DNA of 64,000 nt. It comes from Holotrichia oblita. Its lineage: Eukaryota; Arthropoda; Insecta; Coleoptera; Scarabaeidae. Under the pieces are notes generated by a model. The model was given only the letters and a program-made list of their open reading frames with translations. It ran no database searches and had not been told where the DNA came from. The DNA is taken from positions 82,389,289 to 82,453,288 of the forward strand of contig CM043020.1 in assembly GCA_023690525.1 (NCBI GenBank), given 5' to 3'. The translations under genes were made by a program, and so were the position numbers. Every line of letters begins with the position of its first letter. Position 1 is the stretch's first letter. This document shows positions 22,275 to 36,766 of this stretch, piece after piece.

Positions 22275-25200
22275 ACCATAGCCTTATTAAAATCATTGAA
22301 ATCGGTACGAAAGCTTCCACAACTGGAGTCAGTATTAAAAATCATTTCTGAAAATAAATCGCTTCATGTTGATGAAAAGTATACCTAACTAAATCATTTC
22401 ATTTTATTTAGCTTTGAGCTCTATAGTATTCACAATTATGCCCGATTGTGTTATATTTGTTCTAAAGTCTGTAAATTTCAGCATCAGTAATATTAAAAGA
22501 AGAATCAACTTGCAAACGATAACAAGCAAATGTCGCGGTGATAGTAAAGCACGTGTTTACTTATGTCGGTAACCATTTATGTCTTTTAAAAGAAGTATTT
22601 CAAAAACAAATTTTCGGACAACAATAAAAATAATAATAATATAATTATTCGCGATCACAATGAACAGGTATTTTTTCAATTTATGGCTTAAGTACTAAAT
22701 CAATTATTTTTATTATTAGTCAATTACACATTCAAGAATTACCGTGACCGTTAAACTGTTCACGTAATTCATCCCTTCTATTATACTTTTCATGTCAATT
22801 ATGCTTAACACCGAAATGCACGCACACAATGATGTAAGTAAATAATTAAAAAGGACCTCACATTCTGTCATTCATTTGAAACAACCCGTATGGCAACCAA
22901 TTGAAGCAATCATACCCGTAGAGAACAGAGAGGTATACTAAACACGATAACAACGGAAAGACACATGAAGCGACAGCTGCAGGTATGTGAACTAATCAGG
23001 ACCAATTTAAGACCTATTAGTTTCTCCTGTGTGTCGCCCGTATCTCCTGCTCGCTATCCATCTCTTTCTCTATAGTATGTGAGTATATGTATTGTGAACA
23101 GATACATGTGGGTGCCGCGATACCATCAATTTTCACGACCTCTCTGCCGCAGAAGATCGAATGACAAACTCACCTAAGTTCGCGTGAGTTTCGATTATAT
23201 GAACATCCACTGTGCAAGGCAAGCAAAACTAACCAAACGTTAGGGAACTCGCTGGCCTAGTAGATTTCTCGTGTGAGATATGGCCAATTAGTTCTCGGAG
23301 TGAAAGCAGCAACAGTTGAAAAGGCTAAGGCGGTGCGCGCTTTATAAAGGTTTATAAACGGCGAGATTATGCGTGAGAATTCGTGTGAGATGAATGGAAA
23401 TGTGGGTCATTATACCAGGATCAAAAGACGGATGCTTAATATGTAACATACGACAATACGACACAGGTGTAGACCAATTGATAATTATCGACAAACAGAG
23501 TTGCTTTAATAATTTGCTAGATACTATAAATTTTAAACTTAATTTTGACAGCAAACGAAGAAAGAACCACGTGAAATTATGAAAAGCTGCCAGTAATCTT
23601 AAGTGTAGTTTAATGTATAAATGTTCTTGATTCTGTCAACAATAAATTAGCAATATATGTTGTACTTCTATATACAAACCAGTATACAATATAAGAGCAG
23701 AACAATATTATCGTAATAGACAAAAGAGTAAACTTGTATATCTTATTTAGTAATTGTCGGATGCCAAGATATATAAAATATCATATTTGAAAATACTTGA
23801 CTCTACAATAGATATTTTCTCAAGGAATCAAAATCAAATTATCATAACAAAGTGTAAGCTACAGGTAGAATGAGTCAAAATACTTTTGGGACTATTTTCT
23901 ATTGTGGAAAAAGAAATATTAAGATGAAAACTGGTTTGTACTTAGTAATAGCTTAAAATTTACAACTAATACGTTTTTAACGCAATCGATAAATACAACA
24001 TAAACCATTGTTTGAAGATACAAAACGATAATTCACTGATCTTTCCACGCAATTGTATTTTTCATTGTAGCAATAGCATTCGCCCCTAACATGTCTCACG
24101 TATGCACGTGCCCATCGAACCACGTGCATTTGAATGCTGCCGTAATTGTCTACCTATTCTGCGTGAAGAGGTACGGTGAATAGTTTCGCTGCCAACACGT
24201 TTCTCCCCAAAATGTAAAGAACAACAGAACGCTGTTCCAGGAAACAGCAGACAAAAGAGAACTGTTCTTTATTCACTCAGTTCGCCAATGCTTAATAATA
24301 TAATACGCTTTAGTATAAAGTTGCTGAAAGTACCGATTGTTTATCTGAAAAAAAAAACTTGGGTTGAAAAAAACTGGTCGATAAGATACAGTGACGTACA
24401 GAAACGCTCTGTTAACATGAAACTTCTGATGGATTTTGATCATAAATAAATGAACCATATATTTTTTATAGTTCAATAAGTAGAGTACTTAAATTAAAGT
24501 AAAGCTAAACTAAATGTATAAAACATGTTGTATCAATCTACCCATCTGCGTTAGCAATTTTGACTCGATTGTATGAGATATAGCCGGGTCTTATAGAAAC
24601 ACTCGCCCCATCTGTTTTGTAAAACTATATGAAAAGATTCACTAACATCAATTGAGGAAGTTGATGGAACTATAACTATAATCATGCACTAAATTGTATG
24701 TCTTGTAGAATAAAGTTCGCTTATTTCATGACTTCTGGAATCAATGTTCTAAGATTCTACAGCTTCGTTTGTCTTAGGCATTTCTGCACCAGACTCGATA
24801 TGTAGAAATTTGAATTCCTACACCAGAATTGAAAAAGCTGTTGGTCTAAATTAATCTGGAAAATGTGTGAACATATTAGCGAATGGACAACTGAATGTAT
24901 TTATGGCCGTAATTCCTAAGTGAGTCGACTCTTAATAATTTGAATTTGTCTGAAAATCATAGCACTTGAAATTGACACTTTATATTTAAAGTAAATGTTG
25001 CATCATCTATTAAAAAGTTTATTACTCTAAAACCAAATATTGCACAGTTTATCAAGTTTACATGTGTTGAGAGGCAATATATAGAAGCAAAGCTATAATA
25101 TCGAATGAAGCTGTAAAACTCTCGCCTTGTTTTTAACTTTATCATACTCGATTGTACAAAATAGGTTAAGTAGTTTCCCGTGTCCGAAGTAATTTAACAA

Positions 25201-28200
25201 CGCTTGTATACTGTTGTGTACGGTGTAACACGGGGAGAAGAAGAAATCGGTGAAATCGGGCGGCTAGACCGCCAGCTTAAAAGTCCCTCTACGGTCTAGA
25301 GGAAAAACAGGAACGTGGGGGCAAATGTTTGCTACGTCGCGACGATATCAGCACGCGTCCCGACGACCTGCGGTGCGCGTCACTAGTAATTAATTGATTG
25401 TATTGTCTGGAAAGTAATTACCTGGCTCTGGAACCGGCTTTCTGCTTTACTGCACGCCCCAGGATATATTTCATCCTTCTACTTCTGGTCACTGGACAAC
25501 TGAACAATGGCCTCTCACACATGTATACAATGCGTACGTGCACGTAGAAAACCCGTAGAATATGGTGTGTAGGTGAGCAGCGAGGAAGGACTTTCTATAA
25601 AAATGTATTAGGAAGTTTCAGTTTGCCACTACAGTCGACTCCACCGCCATCACAGCTTAATGTATTAATTGGCCGTTTGTTAGCTTTTATTTATCGGCCA
25701 AAGTAATAACAAATTTTTATTGTTTCCGGTTTTGGATGAAGAAAGAAAATAGATTAAATTACAGCTATTCACTGTCATCATTTATTTGGCCAAATATTCA
25801 GAATATACTTTTGTAGGAAGATGCAATAATATTATGTAACAGAAAATATAATAACACTGCACCTTCGCTACTTAAACAATTTGCTTTAAGTGTCGTCTTG
25901 GCTCAAATATAAATTCATCATGTAACCTGTTTCAAATGTTATAATTAATTGCATAGATTTCAAAACAGCACACGAATTTGTTTAGCTATTACAAAAATTC
26001 ATTCAGATATAGGTATGATATATAACTCAATCACATTATTTAAACAAGCTTATAAAGTAAATATGACAAATAAATCGGATTTCAGGACGTTAATAACTAT
26101 ATATACAAACTGTTGCCAATATTGGGACGAAAAATCTGATTAATATAATCCGCTTATTGCATTCGATTTACTGCCGCCATTTCGCCCTTTCAAAATTCTG
26201 AAACTGACAGAAAACGTGTTACATACATATATATGTACTCGTATGTATTGAATAAGTGTAAATGCTGAGCGTTACGGCTCCTGTATCTGCTGCTCTACTG
26301 AATTTCGTGCTTCGGCGATGCTCTTCCGGCTGACTTTCTTTCACTTATAGGATTAATACTGCGATGCATTTCGGTTATTAGATTAAAAACCACCCCTGAG
26401 TCACGTCAGTGCATCAGAAACCTCCTCCACTATACTACTATTGTAGAGGACACAGACAGTGACGGCTAAAAAGAAATATGGATCATCTGCCAATGTTGAA
26501 ATATATTAATGTGATTAATAAATCCACTGTTATATGACACCAAGGGTAAAGTAACTTTTAGGTATATACATATTAATTAAATCTGTCGTTGAAGTTGCTA
26601 ATAAGAAATAAAACAAAATAGAAGAACCGCAATTAGTAGAGTGATTAGTACTGTTTGTAAATTAGCAAGAAAACATCATGTAGATGATGATGATAAGGTA
26701 GCTCTTAAATCTAATTTCTGTTAACTCATCGATTATATAATCTATAGTAAAAACCAGTCCGTTTTCGCCAGACGTCCCCTTTTAGTTGTGATTTATTTTA
26801 TATACAATTAAATTTCCCCGAGTTAAATATTGCAGACCTGGCTTTTGTTCACCTCACCTAGCAATAAGGGGACACACGCATAAATGTATTTTTGTACGTA
26901 GAGGGATCGTGCAGAAACAGGTCTGCAGCCACATGATGCTAAATAAGTGAAAGGGGGGTAACAATGAAGGTGACAACCCCAACAAAGGGAGATTTTCCAT
27001 GCGTGTATGCGATGTGGGATGACTAGTTGATTTTTAGTCCAATGTTGCTTTGTTAGAAAGCGAGAATGGATAAAATTAATGATATTTAGGACTTAATTTG
27101 CTCATTTTAATTAACTTAAAAAATAAACCCATGGAAAAGGCTTACATTTATTGTTTCAGAAATCATTAACAAACTGGACTGATGAAATCGAGTCTATATA
27201 TCGTGATATTATCTAAATAAAAATGTTGCATCGAAAGTTTTGAACGAAAGAATCGATACAAACTGTCCTTATGAAAACGTGACAATTCGAGTTGTACATT
27301 AAATTAATTGTAATAAAAAAAAAAAATCCTGGTAATGGATGGTTTTCGCTCCTTTTCTGTAAACAACTATGTATGTAAGATACGTAAAGTATTATAAATA
27401 TTATTATTCTTATTTTAGTAAATATAACTACGCGACTAGATAAGCACCATGTAATTTTCGAAAAACTAAATTTCTATTCTTTCGCACAAAAATTATAGAC
27501 TAAACATGACTCTTTTGTATACAGATTATTCTATCCATAAATTACAATTCATCGAAAGAAACTAGCCGTTATAATAGAACTAAGTGATGACCAAGAAACC
27601 TAACTAACCCAGACGTCGTTCAAAACGATTCAGCGACAAGATAGTAGTTTTGATTGATGACGGTGGTTATCTGACAGGACCCCAAAGACAGGCATATTGC
27701 GACTTCCTTCCGCGGACGGTGTCCGGTAATGCGTTATAATGATCCCCCGCTACCGCCATTCAACTGGAACTTCCAAAATTGATCGGTGGCGTCACCTATA
27801 GATTGATTTCGTGCGCGATGAAAAAGCGACAGAGTCGTCAGAGCACAATGATAACCGCGCTAGTCCAGCAAGTAAAATATCCGCTTTCTAGTAGTCGCCC
27901 ACGTGTACAGTAAAGCTTGATAAATTCCTTGAACGAAAATCACATAAACATCTAACAGAGTAATTGACAAAACGAGTGGTAGAAACAAGTGAAGCATTAT
28001 CAATATGTAGAAAGTTTAATTTAGTAACAATTAAAATATTGATTTTTTTTACTGTTAGTATTGGAATGATTTTTTTTTTTATATCTTTGTCTACCTGCTT
28101 CAGTTATGGTGCTTTTTCTAAATAGTCTCCAAAAACTAACGAAGTACACTGTACAAAAGTAAAGAACTTTCGGTGGTTCAACCCTTAGTTGGTTGGTATG

Positions 28201-31200
28201 AACAACATGAAATTTTTACTTTAGTTTGACATATTATCCAATTTAAACAAGCTTAGTAATTATGATGATTTCTTTCAAGTTTTGCTGTTTAATGCGCCAT
28301 AGGTACGGCATTTTCTCTGAAGTATGAGTTTTCCCTCGTTTGCGCTACTTAATTATCTTGGCAATATTTTATTTTATATATGCATATAAACTTATATTGT
28401 ATGGTGTATTTCAAAGGAAATGAACGTTATTTTACGATTTAAATAAGTATTACTATTCAAAGAAAAGAGCCTCTATAGTCCTAATTAATGAGGCCATATA
28501 GTTTACTGCGTCTTACTTTTATAACTTCTACCCAATATTTTCGGATAGGACGATCATGAATCAGTTCTACGAGCCATCTAAGTATGAGAAACGACCAATT
28601 GTAAAACCGTCCGTTCGCGTGGAACGGTATTTTTAGGTGGGTACGCGTAGCCTCCTACGCTCACACACGTTCCTTCCGTCGACCTACGATATTTTCCCAA
28701 TAAAACTATATTGCGTAGGGGTTCGTTCCGTTAGAACGGTATGCGTATGCGGACACCCAGTTCACGTCGATATCCAGAGAGTCCATAACTATAATTCACC
28801 CGGTCGGCTGACGATTATCCTATAACCGCGGCCGCAGTCGCATCACCTATGCCACCTAAACACACCATCAAATCCTCGCGATCGAGGTTCGAAGCTCTCG
28901 ATTTATGAACGAGTTTGGAAGGGTGTACGCGCGAAATGGTAGGGGATGCATTTTACGTTTTGTACCTTACCACAGCATGGGATAAATTGGTTCGGCTTTC
29001 GTAGGAAGAATGAATATGAAATGGGATATTACAAGAATAACTTTTTTAAAAAAATTACGTCTATTAGAATTTAAGTAGATGGTTTTAGCAAAATGTTTCG
29101 CTGTACATGTTTTCTAAACCATCATTAATTGTCGTAGGACACGATGTAATCTTAACCGAAAACTAATATTGATAAATTCAATATACCCAGTACCCATTTT
29201 CGACTCAGTAAGACAACATTAGTTTTCTCTTAATTTATTTTAGGTAATAAATATATGGCACTTATTTCTATATAAAACTATTTCCTTACACCAACCATAC
29301 ATACCTTCTGAATGTATCTCCGATAAGTAGAAATGTTTTTAAGCGTTTTTTAATGAAAACAGAAAATACACCTAAATAAGGGGGGAAGTAACAGCTGTTA
29401 CAACGTTAATTATGGCGTTGATTTTACAGCTAGTGGAAAAGTTTTCTGAAGAAATAAGACTCATTTATCTTAACCTTAAGCTTTCGAATTTTATAAAATT
29501 CTTCCTCAGAAGGTAAATCTACAAGATTAGACATAGACATGACAATAATGTGAACAGATTAGAGTGAGGAAATTAGCGATTAAAAATACCATAATCCTTG
29601 ATCTATTTTATTAATAAGTTATCAGTCAGATTAGGAAACCATTAAATTGGATAGATTACACATTAAAACACAAATTTGTGAAGAATCAAATGAATTAAAA
29701 TGCGGTAATTACTGTCCCTGACAGTTTCAGTGAATCTTATAGCTTCATTAAAAACACTTAACGATAATAACAAATAAGTAACTGTGTATAAGTTTGATTT
29801 CTCTTGATTTCGTTATTCATACAAAATTTGAATTTTAATCATTTAAAGATGTTTCAAGTTTATTTTTAATGTAGTAGAAAACTACTAGAATTTACTAGGA
29901 ACTGATAGACGATTACCGTATCATAAGCGATTTCCACAACTGCAAGCTAATTCGAGGATGTACGGATACTTTAGAATGCCTAAGAAGTACGGATTACAGA
30001 TACAAATTTACATCTAAGCGTTTTGTTGAGCATTAAAGAAAATGCTGAGACGTTAGAGAGATTGTTAGCAACGCTGAACCTTCCGGTACAACCATACATT
30101 CTATTCCAACGAAACGCAAATGAAGACTGTATACACCTCAATCATGTTCTAATATAAATACCACTCAATAATAACATCTATTACAAAGAATGTTTATTTT
30201 ACTCACTTTATTTTTCATATTCATAAGTAATTTTTCTTGTTATCCCCTCTACTGAAGTTTGTTTTGGTGCTACTGAGAGTTACAGTAAACAAGTATGTAA
30301 TTAGTAAATTTAATAACGTCACATTTATCATCACATTTAAATACATTTGACGATATCCGTTTAGATTTTCAAGATTCATATTTTGTGTTAATATAATAAA
30401 GATAATAAAGAGAAATAAAATTTATACGCAATTAGATATTTATTTATTATTATCGGTAAGCGTTTCGCACAAATCCTAGAAGATTTACTCAAGCTAACAG
30501 CGACAGTAACTGATTAATAAATATGTTGTTAGCGTGCAACTGTATACACTAATTCATGAACTTCTTCATGACATTCTTTTATAAAAATCTGGAAAACATA
30601 TGTATACATACTAACATACAGAATATTCGCATTGTTATATATTATGTAGTCTTTCTACAACCGTCTAATTTGATATATAGAAATATAGATCATTTAAATC
30701 AGAAAAAAAAAGATATTATAGTCTTTGGAAATATTTGTGGTACAAAAAAAAACCGAGGATATTTAATAATATAATGAAGAATTCACTTAAAAGTTAATAT
30801 AATGGAAATATAGTTTGCCCTACGCGCTGTTAATCTAGTCTCTCCTCGCAAATAGGTTGTCTATATTTTCGTTGAAACAATGCGAGTCCATTTATTACCA
30901 TAAAATAGGCAAACTAGGATGACAGTATTCTGAATTCACTCACTACTTTTAGAAGATAAAAGTGGGATAATTGTTAGGAAAAGGTCCAATTGTTTCAAAT
31001 ATTCAACAATGATTGTATTCTGTTATATATTAGTGTCATCTTTAAACTGTATTTGAACAAGGTTTACATTTATTACACTGTAGACATAGATAAATTGAGT
31101 ATAAATTCTATTATTCAACAATCTCTTCTTGACTGAACGCTTCCCTCCCGAAAATGAAGAAGAATCTGCTAAAAAAGAATGCGAAACGATTCTTTCCCAT

Positions 31201-33278
31201 ACTTCCAGCGAAAATTGATTAAAAGTTTGAGACGGTTTCCCTATATTTAAGGGCGCATAAATTCTATGCATACTTCGATATTGAATTAAAACGTTGTAAT
31301 CAAATTCTAGAGCACTCTCATCGACTTCGCACGGTAGCTCTCGAAATTTATTTATGTGTTGTTGTTGCTGTTGTTCTTGTCTCCTCTTAGCTCCTGTACA
31401 CGCGCTTATATAGTCGGTGATCCTCTTCCCACCGGAAAATAAAACATAAAAACCCAATTGACACCGGCGTCTGTACAGGTTTATATTATTTTTATTACGG
31501 AAGAGGACGCGAGGGGTCGGACGATCGGGCGAGATTGGATTTTTAAAAAATGACTACGCGCCGATTTTCCTTTTCCTATATTTCGTACGCTTATATATTA
31601 ATGGCGGTGCCATTTATTTTGTTTATTCAGAGTTTTTGAGGGGTCCTGAATTGAACTGGAAGATGCGGTAAGAGATGGGGAATGGACAATGCTATTGACT
31701 AATGGCAATATAATATCCTATATTGAGAATAAAGGCACTGAAATAGCATAAGAATGAAATAGAAACATTATATAGAAATTATATTCTACCAAAATTGAAC
31801 ACTGAAGCACCTGATATATTACTCTTTGTTTTTACTTAAATGTCCTATAAGTATAATTAAATATTATTTTTGTGCTAAGAATTATATTTCTTGGATCGGA
31901 ACAGTACAGCATTTAATCATTGTCTCTTAAAAGAATGTATCAAACTTACACTTGGAGCAAACAAAAAATCAGTCAGTTTTTTTCAGTATTACATCACAAA
32001 TTATGTTCACCGTCATAGTACATCTTCAACACTTACCTTGACTTACGCAACTCAACTAACTAACTTAGTTTACTTGCTTACTACTACTACTACTTCTTAT
32101 ACTTACGCATACTGTATTAAATAGATAGTAGTTGGTGTGAAAGTTAAGAAATATAATCCTTGTGGCTTTTATTGATTCTTTCAGTTCAAAGCAATGTATT
32201 CACATGTAAAGTTTTTTTTTCAATAAAATAAAATCTAACAATATCAATTGCATTTAACTTTCTGGCAACCCCAATTCTTCGTCCCCTTGGTCGTTGACCA
32301 ACAATGCAATAACAATTGTGTCGGTTCGCAATGGCGTAAGAGACACTACTAAACCTTTAGTCCGAATGCACCGAGACCTGTTCTCAATCCTATTTGATTA
32401 TGCGAGAACACGCATGTGGGAGACGTCCAAGGATAACGAGATCCCGGGCAACCGAAGCGATCGGTAGCTCCGTGTTGACGGAAAGTGAGACGGCAACGTC
32501 CCGAGATTGATACTACGGTTGCGAAAGATGACTACGGACACGATCGCAATTTTCTTCCGATGGTTTAGCGCCACTTTTCACCTTTCAGATGTCAACCGAA
32601 TCCAGCTAAACGAGTCGCGATAAGAATTACGTGGAACTCCATATGTGTATCGGCGGATATTAACTTTGGTGGAGGTGCTGGTTGTGGTTGTCTGACTTGC
32701 CTATATGTTGAAATTGAAATCCGAAATGAGACACTGGGAAAAAAAAACCCGAGATTGATGGTGTTTTATTATATTTTATATATTCCAGAAAAGTTTTAAA
32801 GAAACGTTTGATTGAAATGCTTCTCGCGAAACATATTTAAATGTTTGTTTTGAACAATTATAATTAAATTTTGATAGCATACTGTACTAAACATATACAT
32901 ATATTTATATCAAATAGAAAATTATTCTTTAACATGTTAAACTACTTTCATATTTTTATATGAATATGATTTTTTTTATATTATCGAAAGTGTATGATCT
33001 ATTGAAGTATAAATAAGATTAAAGTATCACAACATAGCAGCAGTCAAGTAACTCCAGTTCCGATTTTATTGAAACTTTACTAAAATATGCTCATCTAGGT
33101 GAAGAGCGATGGAAGGTTGGAATCTTATACAATTAAGACACACATACATATCAAATTTATGTTTAAGGTCTTTGATAAATGTGGGATTGCGTACACTGTT
33201 TTACGGGAAGTACTGTGCCTCTTTTATATTTTCAGTGAAGTTTATCTAAATTAATTACGATTTTTTCTTGTTTTACAG
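22275..33278. other. 11-kb AT-rich stretch with CpG-rich islands
   Basis: No gene recognised. CpG-richer islands are seen at about 22980-23340, 25220-25400, 27600-27920, 28560-28990 and 32280-32700. All are surrounded by strongly AT-rich sequence. A 144-codon minus-strand open frame at 31023-31457 contains a short glutamine run but has no recognisable domain and is not called. Simple repeats include CTACTACTACTACTACT near 32080 and an A-run near 27315. The stretch lies directly upstream of a real coding exon at 33279, so at least part is probably intron. Confidence 0.4.
24102..24129. promoter_or_regulatory. Inverted pair of CACGTG E-boxes
   Basis: ATGCACGTG at 24102-24110 and CACGTGCAT at 24121-24129 are a perfect 9-bp inverted repeat with a 10-bp spacer. 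Each arm contains the palindromic E-box CACGTG bound by bHLH factors of the CLOCK/CYCLE, USF or MYC type. The arrangement is seen in the sequence; a regulatory role is inference only. Confidence 0.25.
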
Positions 33279-33620
33279 TAGAATCAGTCCACTTAACCAC
33301 CATATTAGCGGACACCGCCTCCTCAATGAGTCCTGATCCGAATCACAACGAATTGCCTGAAAATCAGGAAAACATCCGGCAAATTATGAACGGCGGTGTC
33401 CATAAGGAAGCCGCAATAGCAGAAGTATTGAATTTCCATCAGCAGAGGTCAATTAAAACTGGCGGTACCGCAGAAGATGTCCAAAATGATTTCGTTTCAG
33501 CAAAAGCTGCAATTGGTGAAGAACAACAACGTGAAGACGACGAGAAAATACAGGAATACCTACAACGAAGTGATACGGCTGTTATATATCCTGAACCTGT
33601 CGAGCGAAACATCGATAACG
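33279..33620 (+). CDS. Internal coding exon of an unidentified host gene
   Basis: A strong acceptor (TTTTTTCTTGTTTTACAG, ending 33278) precedes the exon and a strong donor (AACG followed by GTGAGATA) follows from 33621. Between them the frame is open over the whole 342 bases. After two bases completing a split codon it reads ESVHLTTILADTASSMSPDP, then a hydrophilic, acidic, glutamine- and glutamate-rich region, and ends in DTAVIYPEPVERNIDN. The internal ATG at 33326 need not be a start because the frame is open up to the acceptor. Base composition is raised relative to the flanks, and residue use looks like real coding sequence. There is no transmembrane segment or domain I recognise. The length is a multiple of three, so skipping it would keep frame. 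Neighbouring exons were not found in the window. Confidence 0.62.
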
Positions 33621-33624
33621 GTGA

Positions 33625-34490
33625 GATAACTTGTGATTTTGCTTCTTTTAGTATTGTCTTTGATATGGTACAGTTCACATTATACGGAAATATTGAGAAT
33701 GTGTCTAGAAGAACCAAGTGCTCCTATTTTGACATTGAATAAGTCTGTAATACGCAATCTACCAAAAATAGTAACGTTATACAATTTAACGCTATACGTT
33801 CATTAGGTGAGAAAGAATTTGTGACATCATTACGATCCATTAGTCGAAAATATAAACATATGGCCAAACACATTTGCACATATAAATTTTTATGTCAAGG
33901 ATAAACCATTCATTTCAACTGACATATAAACAATTACAGTCAGTTGCACATGTACGGTATAAAAAAAGGTATGTTGTTACAATTACATAAATATATCAAA
34001 TGATATCGAGTTTGATTTATGATTATAGTGAATTGCTGTGCACCTAACCAAATGGGAATGATATACCCATAGCGTTCCGTATACTACAAATTGGTCTAAT
34101 AATAAAGCAATTTACAGCTAGTAAGTTTTGATGCGTGTTTGGTGGTGTTAAAGTTTAACATTCTATCAATTCTTACTTTTGCACTTTTCTAGAGTATACA
34201 TATCTATGTCATGAGTATATTTATTTTTACTTGAGGATTTTCTAGCCAAAACAACCATAGTCCAAAACAGCCAGTGTTCTATAAAAATTATATAAATACA
34301 TTTAACAACAAGAAAATTGGATAGTTTTTTTTTCGATTAAATTAAATTAAGTAAAGCGACACTAGTTGTTTTTGTGAAAAACCCTTCAGTTGTATCTAAA
34401 TTAATAATTTTATTGTTACTCACAAGAAATGTCTATCTGAAGATACTCTTTTTACTGCCAGTATAGGACATAACACTAATGAGAAATATA
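33625..34490. other. AT-rich sequence downstream of the exon, probably intron
   Basis: The open frame continues about 120 bases past the donor at 33621, but with AT-rich intron-like composition. Beyond that there is no gene. The stretch ends at a single MITE-like end (ACAGGGTGCCCACC at 34492), for which I found no matching partner. Confidence 0.35.
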
Positions 34491-34614
34491 TACAGGGTGC
34501 CCACCTAATACGCGGAAATCCAATATCTTGGTTGATAAGAAAGATAATTGATTTTTTTTATTTCACGTGTCTAGTTTTCTCAAGATCTACAAACCTAAAA
34601 TAATGCCGATTATA

Positions 34615-34992
34615 CAGGGTGTTCCATTTCGTCTGCATAGACAGCAACTTTGTTTTTTTTTAATACAACCATATATTTTTTTATCATTTATTTTGAATCT
34701 ACATGAAAAATAAAAGGGACTTTATGCATGGTATTTATATGAAAAAACTGACGGTCTTTGAGATATTTGGCTTACTAAATTTTTCTGATAAATTTTTGCC
34801 AATTACAATATCGCAAATTTTGCGGTAACGCTAATTAACAGAAAAGCTATTTTTAGATCAAATGTTAGGCAATAATGGTTCTTCAAAACACCATGTCAGA
34901 AAATGACCTACAGTATAAGGGGTGCCCAGAAAATGTCAAATTTGACGGAGCAAAATATGAAAAATCTTCGTTAATTCAAATGGAACACCCTG
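34615..34992. mobile_element. 378-bp MITE with 15-bp TIRs and TA target
   Basis: CAGGGTGTTCCATTT at 34615-34629 is repeated in reverse complement at 34978-34992. Both ends abut TA. The interior is AT-rich with no coding. It is a typical Tc1/mariner-superfamily nonautonomous element. Confidence 0.85.
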
Positions 34993-34994
34993 TA

Positions 34995-36305
34995 TATTAT
35001 TGATTAGTAAAACGCAGCATTAAATATACTATAACTTTGCTATAGCATTCCCTATACTTAAGTTCAACATTTTAGGTAAAAAACGCAGTATTATAGTGAA
35101 AAGTGAGTAAATTTATGCATTACTTCAAATTTACTACAACCTTCCTCCCCTTTCTCCCCCACACAATTAATGAAAAAGTGCAAATTATAAAGTGGTTTTA
35201 TAATTTGCCATAGTATTTGACATAACCACTGACATTCCTGTCATACAAACAGTTGTCAATACTAAAATGGATACATTTAATCTTACCTCCCACTACCTTC
35301 TCCTATCAATAGACTTTCGTAGTTCAGGGTGTTATCCTGACATATATGTAATACTTTAAATGTTTAAGAGGGTCGTGTACCAGCTGATTATTTTACAGCG
35401 GTGCCATATCTACATAATTCTATAAATCGTTTCCTTGATTTTATTTGAATATAATTTGAAAATTGCGCTTCATACACATATTTCTACAAATGTTTTACAT
35501 CTACATATACAATTTTGTCTATTAATATTCGGTATTAACTTCACAATCTCTTTTCCCGTTACAGGCCGTTACCTTGATACGGGAATCGAGATTACTTTAT
35601 TAATTGTTAGATTTAATTACTGAAATTTGCTATGAGCATTCAAAATACGTCTACACATGTGTGTATGAAGCCCGATTTTAAAATACGTTTTAAATAAATT
35701 ATAAAAACATTATATTATGAAAAAATTTAACTGTGGCAACATCGCCAACTGTCAAACGGTAGTCGCGCCTCTTAATACATCGAAAATTAAATACAAATAT
35801 TAATAAATTAATTGTGATCAATATTATTCACGGCTCTTGACAATCTGGTGTAATTATAAAAAGTAATTAGAAGTCGGCGAATACATTATCAGTTCTTTTT
35901 TTGAAAACCGCTCTGAGGTAGCCGATAGCAAAAGTACCGAGTCCCGTCTGTACAACCAAATTCCCTCGAGTTTGATTCCTAGTGAAATCACGTCCTCGGG
36001 TTCCGTTAATTTATATCTGCTTTTAATGAAAGCAATCCCCTAGACGGCAATCGGTGATAGTCCGGCATGTCGACGTTATCTCCGGTCAAATTGTAATGCC
36101 CAAGAGGTTCGCAGAGCGAAAGCTACACAACTCCGTCGACCGCAAAACAAATTATACAAAAATTTATATTTACTCGTAAAGCTGCGTAAAAGTCATATGT
36201 AGTTATGAGATGTCACTTGATGGTACTTGATATAAAAAAAAGTTTGATTAGTGGCGAATAGTTAAGATTTTCATCTTCCACGCCCCAGCCCAAAGTTGAA
36301 TATTA
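34995..36305. other. Non-coding stretch with a CpG-rich island near 35880-36130
   Basis: No gene. The first 900 bp are AT-rich. About 35880-36130 is richer in CpG and has no convincing frame. Confidence 0.35.
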
Positions 36306-36753
36306 TTAACCTTTCTGGTACGGAGTGGGATACAATTGTATCCCAAACAACTGTTTCTTCTTGTATTTTGTTTATACATTTTTTCTAATGTGCGCCAATT
36401 TTTCTAATTGTTTCTTATGTTAATTACCATCAAGTCATCAACTACTTGTACTATCAAATTCATTACTACGCCCAAAACAAATTAAATAAGTGCCTGGGAT
36501 ACAATTATATCCCACTCCGTACTGTGTGTGACGCTGCGCGCCCTACTGCGGCGTGATTTGTTAGCCCGTACCATTTGTCAAAATGAGGAAAACGTCCGCT
36601 AAAAAATTTTACTTTCAAATTTTAAACAAAAAAAATTTGTTGGTTTATAATTTGTTTATCTTTTTTTGTTTATAACTAATAAATAGACGTTATTAACATA
36701 TTTCACAACATTTCTTAATTAATTTTATCATACCTTGAATTTAATATCTGCTT

Positions 36754-36766
36754 CAATGGAAGAGTT
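36754..36766 (+). repeat. 13-bp target-site duplication, 3' side of the nested LINE
   Basis: CAATGGAAGAGTT here is repeated exactly at 37104-37116, on the other side of the LINE fragment. Confidence 0.85.

Noticed and set aside
31023..31457. 144-codon minus-strand open frame with a glutamine run
   Set aside because: No recognisable domain and no convincing splice sites. The glutamine run comes from a TTG/CAA simple repeat. A real exon cannot be excluded, but I cannot support one.
34491..34612. Second MITE starting ACAGGGTGCCCACC
   Set aside because: Only one end is visible. No inverted partner was found before the neighbouring MITE, so limits cannot be given.
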